Shown: piece by piece, positions 7,003 to 14,494 of the stretch | How the letters are laid out: each line of letters opens with the position of its first letter | Numbering within the stretch: position 1 is the stretch's first letter | Assembly: GCA_030041195.1 (NCBI GenBank) | Contig: JASHOI010000057.1 | Coordinates: 1 to 21,930, forward strand | Source of the DNA: Streptosporangiaceae bacterium | GTDB lineage: Bacteria > Actinomycetota > Actinomycetes > Streptosporangiales > Streptosporangiaceae | Direction of reading: 5' to 3' | DNA: 21,930 nt | The notes under the pieces: model-generated | What the model was told of the DNA's origin: nothing | What the model saw: only the letters and a program-made list of their open reading frames with translations | Databases searched by the model: none | Made by a program: the position numbers and the translations under genes

Positions 7003-10000
7003 TCAGCTGCAGCCGCTGGTGGAGCCGCAGCCCTCGCAGACGTAGCAGCTTCCGGCGGGCCGCATCTTTGTGCCGCAGTTCAGGCACAGCGGCGCGTCGG
7101 CACTGCGCCCCTGCTGCGCTTCGACCAGCTCGGTCGAGCTGTGCGGGGCCGCCGAGCCCGCCACGGCGTCGCGTTCAGGCCTCTGATTTTCCGGGTGTTG
7201 CGGCTGCTCCACCTGCACCGACTGGGCCAGTTCGTCGGGGTCGACCTCGTCTGCGGAGGCAGACTCCCCGCCGGCCAGCGCGGCCGAGCGCTCGGCCACC
7301 GACAGGATGCCGAGCTCAGAACGCTGGTCGTAGGACAGGTGGTCGAGGGCCAGGCGGCGGAAGATGTAGTCCATCACCGAGCTGGCCATCCGGATGTCCG
7401 GGTCGTCGGTGATCCCGGCCGGGTCGAACCGCATGTTGGTGAACTTGGCCACGTACGACTCCAGCGGGATGCCGTACTGCAGGCCGACCGAGATCGCGAT
7501 CGAGAACGCGTCCATCACGCCGGCCAGGGTCGAGCCCTGCTTGCCGAGCTTGAGGAAGACCTCGCCGATCCCGTCGCCCGGGTAGCTGGACGCGGTCATG
7601 TAGCCCTCGGCGCCCGCCACCGAGAACCGGGTGACCGTGGCGGTCCGCTGCTTGGGCAGCCGCCGGCGCACCGGGCGGACCTCATGCGGCGCCGCGGGCT
7701 CAGCCTGAGCCTCCGCCTCCGCGACCTTCTTCTTGGCCACCGACAGCGGCTGGCCGACCTTGCAGTTGTCGCGGTAGATGGCCAGCGCCTTCAGGCCGAG
7801 CTTCCAGCCCTCGAAGTAGATCTTCTCGACGTCCTCGACCGTCGCCGATTCTGGCATGTTTACCGTTTTACTCACAGAACCGGACAAATTTGGCTGCACA
7901 GCTGCGAGCATTCGGACGTGGCCCATCGGGCTGATCGACCGCTCCCCCATCGCGCAGTCGAACACCTCGTAGTGCTCTGGCCGCAGGCCGGGAGCGTCGA
8001 CGACGTGACCATTCTCGGAGATGTACTCGATGATGGCCTCGGCCTGCTCCGGCTGGTAGCCGAGGTTCTTCAGCGCCCGCGGCACCGTCTGGTTGACGAT
8101 CTGCATGGAGCCGCCGCCGACCAGCTTCTTGAACTTCACCAGCGCCAGGTCTGGCTCGACCCCGGTGGTGTCGCAGTCCATCATGAGCCCGATGGTGTTG
8201 TGGCTCACCATGCCATTCGCCACATAAGTCACGTTATCGGGCACGGACAGGTCATAGGTCGGCTGAACCCCACCGTCCTCGTTACTCGCCACCCGCTCGA
8301 ACAGGTACCCAAGTGCCCTTTCCAGCCGGTAGTCCTTCTTGGCCGACGATTCCGGCTCGAGGAAGGCCAGCAACTCAGACTTGCGCTCGCCGATGAAGCC
8401 GACGATCTCGGCGAAGTTCAGGGTGTGGTCGATGTTGCGCAGCCGCACCTGGAAAATCGGGTCGCCCCAGCCACTGGTTGTCTGCCTGGTGGTCGTGCCG
8501 AGACCGAGCGCCAGCAGAACGGTCCGGACTTCCGCGGCAAACGACTCGCTTGCCGTAGAAACGCTGGGAACCCCGTCCAGGACCGTTCCATCGGCCTCGA
8601 AAAGCCCGCGCAGGAAGGCGCTGTAGACGGCGGGTGTGTTTGTCTCCAAGAGCGCCGAGGGGATCCTTGGAACCCAGCCCTTACCCGTGTGACCTGCTTC
8701 GGGCAGGCTCTTGGCGAATCCCGCCGCCTGCCACCAGCGCGCGAGGCGCACGGACTGCAGCGTCACCTCGTGGTAGCCGGGCTCCTGGCGGACAACGGGC
8801 TGCAGTCCGAACAGGTCCTTGGCGAGCACTTCAATCCGTCCGAGCACATCGAGGTCTGTGTCGGCCACGCAGAGACGAATTCCCTTTGCATGCAGGCTGC
8901 CGTCGCCCATGAAATAGCCGACGATCTCGGCCAGGTCGGCGGTGACCGCATCGGGCACATGCAGGTGCCGATCGTCGGTGTAGTACGCCTGGTCGAGGAC
9001 CGGAAGCGGAACCCGGTGCGTCTCGCCGATCATGGTCCCGAGCTGGACGGGAACGACATCCCCGGGCGCGATGTCCGCCAGCCGCTTCCATTCCCACGCG
9101 CCCGAAGCCGGGTTCACGATCTTGACCCGATGTGTCAGGGTTCCCTGGATCTGGTACCCGCCCTCGGTGACAATGCGCCGGGTGGGCTCCTCGCCATTCA
9201 CGAAGAACCTGGTGGCCTGGCGTGGGCCTTCGTCCGTGGAGACCGTCAGCTCGAGGTCCTGCCAGCGGTCCCCGTAGACGTCGCCGAGTTCAGACAGCCG
9301 CGCAAGCCCTCGGTCGGTTGTGACAAGGGACTCACCGGTCAAGCAGCCTGTCGGCGCGAGCAGACTGGCCTGTGCGTTCCGGTAGCCGTTCTTCTCACCC
9401 AGCTCCAGGCACTCGTCCCAGACCTTGTTAGCGGCGGCGGCGATGGCATCGTCCATGCCGCCGAGCGTCTTGATCTCGGCGCTGGCGGCGGCGTGCTTGG
9501 TCATCACCCGCTTGTGCGCTGTCGCGTTGCGGGCGTAGCCGTCGTAGGGGCCGACCACCGCGGCCAGCTCGGCGGAGCGCCGGTAGGCGGTTCCGGTCAT
9601 CAGCGCGGTGATGGCCGCAGCGATGGCCCGGCCGCCCTCGGAGTCGTAGGCGTGCCCGGTGGCCATCAGCAGCGCGCCCAGGTTGGCGTAACCGATGCCG
9701 AGTTGCCGGTATGCCCGGGTGGTGGCGGTTATCTTTTCGGTCGGGAAATCCGCGAAGCAGATCGAGATGTCCATCGCCGTGATGATCAGCTCGGTGATCT
9801 TCTCGAACCGCTCGGCGTCGAACGTGTCATCGTCGCGCAGGAACTTCATCAGGTTGATGCTCGCCAAGTTGCACGACGAGTTGTCCAGGTGGACGTACTC
9901 CGAGCAGTTGGCGACGACGATCCCGCCGACGATATACGAGTGGTTGCGCGGCTCGGTCAGGTTGTACGTGGTCTCGAACCCGCGGGACTCCCTCGAAACC

Positions 10001-12606
10001 AAGCGGACGGTCTCGTCGGTCTTGTAGTACCGGGTTGACGCGATGATCCTCAGCAGATCACGCTCCTTGCCGGGCAGGCTGAACCCGATCCTGGCCCCGA
10101 ACTCCCGCAGCGATCGCCCGGTGATCCGCAGGTCGAAGCTGAGGCCGTCCGAGCCGTAGCTGGCGGTGGACCCATCCTTGCGCGTGTACGTGAAGCTGGC
10201 CGTCTTGGTGCCGGTGCGGTAGATACGGCTTGCGATGCCGAGCGAGCCGAGCAGCTCCTGCACGCCGAGCAGCAGTTCCTCGGAGCGGCTGCCAAGGCCT
10301 ACGTAGCGGGTCCCGTTAGGCATGCTGACCGCACATCCGTCGGCGTCGAAGAGACCCTGCAGGAACCCGATCATGGCCTCTTCCGGCGCCTCGAAGATCG
10401 CGTCGGGCACTTGCTTCTTGGGGGCGCGGCTGGACGACACGCCCAGGGCGCGGACAAACGCCTTGAACGCCCGTCGGCCGACCCGGAGCTGCTGGGTGCC
10501 GTTCGCCTGCACGCTGGGCTTGACCTCGAACCCTGTGATCCTGGCGATCAGCTCCCGGTGCAGCGGCATCGCTTCGTTGATGTCCTCGGCGCTGCCGTAC
10601 ACGGTCACCACGTCCTGGCCGGTGGTGCACCCGTCGCCGACCAGCCAGCCGAGGTAGTGGCCGAAGTCCTCGTCCCACTTCTCTGGCAGGGCGATCGGCT
10701 TGCGCGAAGCCACCGCCCGGGCGGCGGCGAGCGCCTGCCTGGGAATCTCCGGCGAAGCGTAGGGCCTCGCTGCGTACTCCAACGACCGCACGACACGATC
10801 TTCGGCGGTCAGCTCCTCGGCATGGACCCAGCCGCGGTTCGCGGTCCACACCCGGTGCCCGGGGGTGCAGCGCAGCCGCGAACCATCGGAAAACCGCAGC
10901 TCGACGATCTCGTTCGTCCCCGTGATCATGTACCGCGTCGGGGTGGTAGCAACGACCCGGGCCGCTGGCTCCGACTCGGACGTGACGTCGTTCGTGTACA
11001 CGGCGAACCGCTCGCCGGCCGCAGACCGCTTGACCAGGTCGCCGATCCTGATCAGGCCCTGGTCGGTGGCCACGCGCTGGTCCGCCGGGAAGCAGGGATT
11101 ACTAGCCGTGATCCGTCCGGATTCCGGGCAGGTGTGCCAGTCGTTGATCGTGCTGTCGTACTGAATCCCCGGGTCGGCGCATTCCCAGGCCGCCTGGGCC
11201 ATCTGCCGGAACAGCTTCTTGGCCTCGACGGTCTGCACCACCTCGCCGGTGCGCCGGGCGGCCAGCCCGAACGTGCCGCCCTGCTCGACCGCGCGCATGA
11301 ACTCGTCGCTGACCCGCACCGAGTTGTTCGCGTTCTGGTACTGGACGCTGACGATGTCCTTGCCGCCGAGGTCCATGTCGAAGCCCGCGTCGCGCAGGAC
11401 CCGGATCTTCTCCTCTTCGCGGGCCTTGGTGACGATGAACTCCTCGACGTCCGGGTGGTCGACGTCCAGCACCACCATCTTGGCCGCACGCCTGGTGGCG
11501 CCGCCCGACTTGATGGTCCCGGCCGAGGCGTCGGCGCCGCGCATGAACGAGACCGGCCCGCTGGCGGTCCCGCCCGAGGAGAGCAGCTCCTTGCTCGACC
11601 GGATCCTGGACAGATTGACCCCGGCGCCCGAGCCGCCCTTGAAGATCAGGCCCTCCTCCCGGTACCACTCCAGGATGGAGTCCATCGTGTCGTCCACGGC
11701 CAGGATGAAGCAGTTGTGCACGCGCAGGCTCGCGGAGCTTCCGGAGAGGTACTCGCCGCTCTCCGTCTGGATGTCATAGACCTCCATCGGGCCGAGCTGC
11801 TCGATCTTGCTGACCCTGGCGAGCTGGCGGTCCGAGCCGCCGACGTCGGGCGACACGTCCAGCAGATGATCGCCGGCGCGCAGGAACCCGGCCACGGTGA
11901 ACTCGCCCACGACCAGGTCGGTCGCGCGCCAGACCAGGTGGTCGGCGGTCACGTCGAGCGACTGGCCCGCGGAGGTGTGCACCCGGAGCACGTCCTTGAC
12001 GCCGTTCGCCTTGACCGCGACGACCCGGGTCGTGCCGTAGGCGTCGTGGACCTTGGCGCCGACCGCGTTGCCGTCGACCAGGCTGCCGATCGGGACCGGG
12101 CCCTGCGGGGTGCTGACCAGCGCGTCGTAGGGCTGGCAGGCCGAGACCTGCTGCGGCGACGAGGTCCCCACGTTGAACCAGACCGGCGAGTTGAACGCGA
12201 AGACCTGGTGGATCAGTGCGTAGGTGAGCTCGTGGGAGAAGATCTCGGCGTCGGCGTCGGTGGCGAAGTAGCCGTTCTCGCGCCCGGCCGCCGCATACTT
12301 CCCGACCACCCGGTCGACGAGCTGCTTCAGGCTCCACTCACGCTGCGGCGTGCCCACGGCGCCGCGGAAGTACTTGGTGGTGACGATGTTGGCCGCGTTG
12401 ACCGACCAGAAATCGGGGAACTCCACGCCCTTCTGCTCGAAGTTGACCGACCCGTCCCGCCAGTTGGTCATGACAACGTCGCGGCGCTCCCAGGTGACCT
12501 GGTCATAGGGATGAACGCCCTCGCGGGTGTTGATGCGGCGAATGGTCAGGCCCTTGCGCGCTCCGGTGCCGTCCTGCGCCGCCCCGCTAGCCGTTGTCTC
12601 GGTCAT
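7003..12606 (-). CDS. nrdJ: Adenosylcobalamin-dependent (class II) ribonucleotide reductase precursor with three inteins
   Basis: 1867 residues from ATG 12606, chosen for the strong GGAGGGGGAGG site just upstream; a TTG 41 codons earlier is unlikely. Removing three inteins leaves 946 residues, the normal size of actinobacterial NrdJ. The enzyme reduces ribonucleotides to deoxyribonucleotides with coenzyme B12 and needs no oxygen. Visible elements are CFILAVDD (C299, redox Cys), NPCSE (C901, thiyl-radical Cys with flanking Asn and Glu), SSCNLASINL (C912, redox partner) and LAPTG/TIGLMMDCDTTG (substrate loop). The C-terminal cysteine cluster C1841, C1844, C1854, C1857, C1860, C1866 serves zinc binding or disulfide exchange. 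These assignments follow Thermotoga NrdJ (C134, C322, C333). The gene follows nrdR by 119 bp, is probably cotranscribed with it, and ends in a hairpin. Confidence 0.96.
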   Translation of the reverse strand: MTETTASGAAQDGTGARKGLTIRRINTREGVHPYDQVTWERRDVVMTNWRDGSVNFEQKGVEFPDFWSVNAANIVTTKYFRGAVGTPQREWSLKQLVDRVVGKYAAAGRENGYFATDADAEIFSHELTYALIHQVFAFNSPVWFNVGTSSPQQVSACQPYDALVSTPQGPVPIGSLVDGNAVGAKVHDAYGTTRVVAVKANGVKDVLRVHTSAGQSLDVTADHLVWRATDLVVGEFTVAGFLRAGDHLLDVSPDVGGSDRQLARVSKIEQLGPMEVYDIQTESGEYLSGSSASLRVHNCFILAVDDTMDSILEWYREEGLIFKGGSGAGVNLSRIRSSKELLSSGGTASGPVSFMRGADASAGTIKSGGATRRAAKMVVLDVDHPDVEEFIVTKAREEEKIRVLRDAGFDMDLGGKDIVSVQYQNANNSVRVSDEFMRAVEQGGTFGLAARRTGEVVQTVEAKKLFRQMAQAAWECADPGIQYDSTINDWHTCPESGRITASNPCFPADQRVATDQGLIRIGDLVKRSAAGERFAVYTNDVTSESEPAARVVATTPTRYMITGTNEIVELRFSDGSRLRCTPGHRVWTANRGWVHAEELTAEDRVVRSLEYAARPYASPEIPRQALAAARAVASRKPIALPEKWDEDFGHYLGWLVGDGCTTGQDVVTVYGSAEDINEAMPLHRELIARITGFEVKPSVQANGTQQLRVGRRAFKAFVRALGVSSSRAPKKQVPDAIFEAPEEAMIGFLQGLFDADGCAVSMPNGTRYVGLGSRSEELLLGVQELLGSLGIASRIYRTGTKTASFTYTRKDGSTASYGSDGLSFDLRITGRSLREFGARIGFSLPGKERDLLRIIASTRYYKTDETVRLVSRESRGFETTYNLTEPRNHSYIVGGIVVANCSEYVHLDNSSCNLASINLMKFLRDDDTFDAERFEKITELIITAMDISICFADFPTEKITATTRAYRQLGIGYANLGALLMATGHAYDSEGGRAIAAAITALMTGTAYRRSAELAAVVGPYDGYARNATAHKRVMTKHAAASAEIKTLGGMDDAIAAAANKVWDECLELGEKNGYRNAQASLLAPTGCLTGESLVTTDRGLARLSELGDVYGDRWQDLELTVSTDEGPRQATRFFVNGEEPTRRIVTEGGYQIQGTLTHRVKIVNPASGAWEWKRLADIAPGDVVPVQLGTMIGETHRVPLPVLDQAYYTDDRHLHVPDAVTADLAEIVGYFMGDGSLHAKGIRLCVADTDLDVLGRIEVLAKDLFGLQPVVRQEPGYHEVTLQSVRLARWWQAAGFAKSLPEAGHTGKGWVPRIPSALLETNTPAVYSAFLRGLFEADGTVLDGVPSVSTASESFAAEVRTVLLALGLGTTTRQTTSGWGDPIFQVRLRNIDHTLNFAEIVGFIGERKSELLAFLEPESSAKKDYRLERALGYLFERVASNEDGGVQPTYDLSVPDNVTYVANGMVSHNTIGLMMDCDTTGVEPDLALVKFKKLVGGGSMQIVNQTVPRALKNLGYQPEQAEAIIEYISENGHVVDAPGLRPEHYEVFDCAMGERSISPMGHVRMLAAVQPNLSGSVSKTVNMPESATVEDVEKIYFEGWKLGLKALAIYRDNCKVGQPLSVAKKKVAEAEAQAEPAAPHEVRPVRRRLPKQRTATVTRFSVAGAEGYMTASSYPGDGIGEVFLKLGKQGSTLAGVMDAFSIAISVGLQYGIPLESYVAKFTNMRFDPAGITDDPDIRMASSVMDYIFRRLALDHLSYDQRSELGILSVAERSAALAGGESASADEVDPDELAQSVQVEQPQHPENQRPERDAVAGSAAPHSSTELVEAQQGRSADAPLCLNCGTKMRPAGSCYVCEGCGSTSGCS
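8197..9345 (-). other. Intein 3 of NrdJ (383 residues, LAGLIDADG endonuclease)
   Basis: Residues 1088-1470, splitting LAPTG from TIGLMMDCDTTG, the conserved loop that contacts the substrate phosphate. The N-terminus is CLTGESLVTTDRG (Cys1088). Block B is QGTLTHRVKIV (H1159). LAGLIDADG motifs are IVGYFMGDG (1228-1236) and FLRGLFEADG (1331-1340). Block F is YDLSVPDNVTYVANG. Block G is MVSHN with His1469 and Asn1470. The +1 residue is Thr1471, so the second nucleophile differs from the Cys used by the other two inteins. Confidence 0.92.
9907..11094 (-). other. Intein 2 of NrdJ (396 residues, LAGLIDADG endonuclease)
   Basis: Residues 505-900, between exteins ITASNP and CSEYVHLDN. The N-terminal nucleophile is Cys505 (CFPADQRVATDQG). 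Block B is LRCTPGHRVW (T581, H584). Two LAGLIDADG motifs occur, YLGWLVGDG (651-659) and FLQGLFDADG (748-757), so this is a dodecapeptide-type homing endonuclease. Block F is YNLTEPRNHSYIV. The C-terminus is GGIVVAN with Asn900 but Ala899 in place of the usual penultimate His. The +1 residue Cys901 is the thiyl-radical cysteine of the host enzyme, so no activity is possible before splicing. Confidence 0.92.
11713..12138 (-). other. Intein 1 of NrdJ (mini-intein, 142 residues)
   Basis: Residues 157-298 of the precursor, between exteins PQQVSA and CFILAVDD. Block A is CQPYDALVSTPQGPVPIGSL with the N-terminal Cys157. Block B is LDVTADHLVW (T220, H223). Block F is MEVYDIQTESGEYL. Block G is RVHN ending in penultimate His297 and Asn298, with +1 Cys299. 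There is no LAGLIDADG or other endonuclease between blocks B and F, so it can splice but cannot home. The +1 Cys is the first redox cysteine of the reductase. Confidence 0.92.
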
Positions 12607-12725
12607 GTCCTCCCCCTCCAGGGATCCGTCCGGTCGTGTCGCGGGCCCTGCCAGCCCCCGTGGTTCCGCTGAGCTATGTTCCTGCAACCTTTGTGGTTGA
12701 CGTCTTATGCTGATCGCTGGCCGCT

Positions 12726-13310
12726 TCACCGGGCGCCAGCACGCTGCCTGTCTGTGGGCTCCCGGCCACCCGGCGGGCCCTGCTCGGCGGGCCGCGGCGG
12801 GTCCCCGTCCCCGGGCGAGAGCGGCGGCCCGTCCTGCGCACCGGAGCGCCAGCCGCGGTCACGCTCGCGTTCACGGCGCAGCCCGGCTATCTCTTCCTCG
12901 AAGTCGGCGAGCGACTCAAATCCCCGGTACACCGAGGCGAATCGCAGATAGGCGACCTCGTCGAGGTCACGAAGCGGCCCCAGGATCGCCAGCCCCACCT
13001 CGTGCGACGGCACTTCCCCGCTGCCGCGGCTCCTGATCGCGTCCTCCACCCGCTGCGCCAGGATCGCGAGCTGATCCTCGCTGACCGGCCTGCCCTGGCA
13101 GGCACGCTGCACGCCTCGGATGATCTTGTCCCGGTTGAACGGCTCGGTGACGCCACTGCGCTTCGCCACCATGAGAATCACCGTCTCCTGGGTGGTGAAG
13201 CGCCGGCCGCAGGCCGGACAGGACCGCCGGCGGCGGATCGCGGTGCCGTCCTCGGCCGCCCTGCTGTCGATGACCCGGCTGTCCGGGTGCTTGCAAAACG
13301 GGCAATACAC
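12726..13310 (-). CDS. nrdR: Transcriptional repressor NrdR
   Basis: 194 residues from GTG 13310. This start gives MYCPFC, the usual NrdR beginning, and has GGGGAGG 8 nt upstream; the GTG at 13319 overlaps that site and is rejected. The N-terminal zinc ribbon uses C3, C6, C31 and C34 (CPFC, CPAC), and the Arg-rich DNA-contact patch IRRRRS lies between. The ATP-cone follows from about residue 46 to 136 ([32 protein letters not shown]). NrdR senses ATP/dATP and represses ribonucleotide reductase genes by binding paired NrdR boxes, which are present upstream. About 45 Pro/Gly/Asp-rich residues at the C-terminus exceed the usual length and are probably disordered. The gene lies upstream of nrdJ on the same strand. 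Confidence 0.96.
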   Translation of the reverse strand: MYCPFCKHPDSRVIDSRAAEDGTAIRRRRSCPACGRRFTTQETVILMVAKRSGVTEPFNRDKIIRGVQRACQGRPVSEDQLAILAQRVEDAIRSRGSGEVPSHEVGLAILGPLRDLDEVAYLRFASVYRGFESLADFEEEIAGLRRERERDRGWRSGAQDGPPLSPGDGDPPRPAEQGPPGGREPTDRQRAGAR

Positions 13311-13356
13311 GTGATCCACCTCCCCTCAGGTGCCTCGCGCTGGCCCTGCCCCAGTA

Positions 13357-13404
13357 ACACAGTATATAGGAAAACTACAGCCGTGTAACTACTAGATATT
13401 GTGG
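13357..13404 (-). promoter_or_regulatory. nrdR-nrdJ promoter with two NrdR boxes
   Basis: Two 16-bp boxes, ACACAGTATATAGGAA (13357-13372) and CTACTAGATATTGTGG (13389-13404), resemble the NrdR consensus acaCwAtATaTwGtgt. Their starts are 32 bp apart, close to three helical turns, as in Streptomyces nrd operons. On the minus strand a -10 TATACT (13366-13361) lies inside the proximal box. A -35-like TTACAC (13388-13383) sits 16 bp upstream, adjacent to the distal box. Binding of NrdR would block polymerase, giving an autoregulated nrdRJ operon. Confidence 0.8.
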
Positions 13405-13565
13405 TCTCATCGGGCCCAGGATGCAAGCCTCCCGGAACGTGACGCCGAATTGCCGGTATCACGGCACCGGTTGGCCAAGCCGCGGCGGGCCGGCCGCCGC
13501 CGATTCGCCGGTGCCCGCCGGCGTGTCGCGACGCGGCCGCGGGAGTACCGCTTCGATCGGCTCGG

Positions 13566-14297
13566 TCAGTGCGCAGGAACCCAGAGAAGCTGCCCCGCCT
13601 GGACATTAGCGCTGCTCAGGGCGTTGACGTTGATGATTTGCTGCACCACGGCCCAGGCATTTGCCGACGGCTCGGCGGCCGCCGCGATCGACCACAGGGT
13701 CTGCCCCGGCTGGACCACGACCTGGGTCATGCCCTGGTAGGGCGAACCCGGCGCCGAGCCATGGCTGGACGCCTGCACGCCGCCGGCGAGGCCCATCCAG
13801 AGCAGCGTCACCGCAACGATGACGACGCCGATAACCAGCGCGGCCACGACCCGCCGCCCCCGGCGGGTGAGCCGCACCGCACCCGGCCGTGCCGTCCCCC
13901 GGGCCTGCCCGGTCATCCGGGCAGCGGCCGTTGCCCGCGCCGCAACCCTTGCCTCCGTCGCCGCACCGGCCCACGGCGCCGCCGCCGGCTCCGTCACGGG
14001 CCGGGACTGCACCACGGCCCGGGGCGCAGGCACCGTTCCGCGCCGGACCCCGTCGGCTCGCAGCGTGCGGACCCTCACCTCACGAACGACCCGGACCTGC
14101 GTGACCCGCAGCGCGCTCGCGCTGTGCCCGGTGACGCCCGGCTCCGCTTGCGTCTCGTCGCCAGCGCCCAGCGGGCTCCCGGCCGCGACCGCATCGTCCT
14201 GGCCAGGCGCTGACCCGGCAATTTGCAGCCGCCGCGGCGGAATCTCGGTGCTGGCGCCAGCCTCCTGGCGGGCCTCTGCCGCGCTCATCACGCTCAT
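13566..14297 (-). CDS. LysM-domain membrane protein, probably SOS-induced division suppressor (ChiZ/YneA-like)
   Basis: 243 residues from ATG 14297, with AGGGAGG 6 nt upstream. A long Arg/Ala-rich, probably disordered cytoplasmic segment (1-148) precedes one transmembrane helix (about 149-173) ending in GLAGGV. A short extracytoplasmic linker and a C-terminal LysM domain (about 191-241: [31 protein letters not shown]) follow. The place between nrdR and divergent lexA is that of M. tuberculosis Rv2719c (ChiZ), and the architecture resembles YneA and DivS, which halt septation during DNA damage. A near-consensus SOS box ends 17 bp before the start codon (14315-14328), supporting LexA control. 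The division role is inferred from position and architecture; N-terminal sequence is poorly conserved in such proteins. Confidence 0.85.
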   Translation of the reverse strand: MSVMSAAEARQEAGASTEIPPRRLQIAGSAPGQDDAVAAGSPLGAGDETQAEPGVTGHSASALRVTQVRVVREVRVRTLRADGVRRGTVPAPRAVVQSRPVTEPAAAPWAGAATEARVAARATAAARMTGQARGTARPGAVRLTRRGRRVVAALVIGVVIVAVTLLWMGLAGGVQASSHGSAPGSPYQGMTQVVVQPGQTLWSIAAAAEPSANAWAVVQQIINVNALSSANVQAGQLLWVPAH

Positions 14298-14314
14298 TCC
14301 CGGCCTCCCTCGAC

Positions 14315-14328
14315 CGAATGACTGTTCG
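14315..14328. promoter_or_regulatory. SOS (LexA) box 1, next to the LysM gene
   Basis: CGAATGACTGTTCG differs at one position from the actinobacterial consensus CGAACNNNNGTTCG. It lies 17 bp from the LysM start codon, where bound LexA would cover the promoter or leader. Confidence 0.7.
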
Positions 14329-14362
14329 ATCGTACCTCTGTTCTATCAAAATAGCGTTCGAT

Positions 14363-14376
14363 CGAACGAAGGTACG
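14363..14376. promoter_or_regulatory. SOS (LexA) box 2, centre of the divergent region
   Basis: CGAACGAAGGTACG has one mismatch to CGAACNNNNGTTCG. It overlaps the perfect 14-bp palindrome CGTTCGATCGAACG at 14355-14368, whose half sites are inverted relative to an SOS box. Confidence 0.5.
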
Positions 14377-14417
14377 GTACAGTCTTATCGCAGGGGTCCG
14401 ACACTTTCGGCGCGTGT

Positions 14418-14431
14418 CGAACAGATGTTTG
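14418..14431. promoter_or_regulatory. SOS (LexA) box 3, upstream of lexA
   Basis: CGAACAGATGTTTG, within TCGAACAGATGTTTGA, has one mismatch to the consensus and lies 63 bp before the lexA start. It is the best candidate for lexA autorepression. Confidence 0.75.
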
Positions 14432-14494
14432 AGATCGGCACTCGAAACCGCTAGCGTGATCGATGACCCACTCCAGCGAGCCGGAGGCCCGACG

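Noticed and set aside
7141..12672. Very long plus-strand open frames (965 and 753 codons) opposite nrdJ
   Set aside because: They lie wholly antisense to a well-supported gene, have Arg/Gly/Asp-rich nonsense composition without domains, and arise from the GC bias of the codon wobble.
12607..12725. Cobalamin riboswitch between nrdR and nrdJ
   Set aside because: The 119-bp gap is too short and shows only a weak CAACC/GGTTG inverted repeat and the nrdJ ribosome site.
14318..14494. Upstream in-frame extension of lexA from ATG 14318
   Set aside because: It would encode atypical residues, would cover the SOS boxes and lacks a ribosome site; ATG 14495 has GGAGG at proper spacing.
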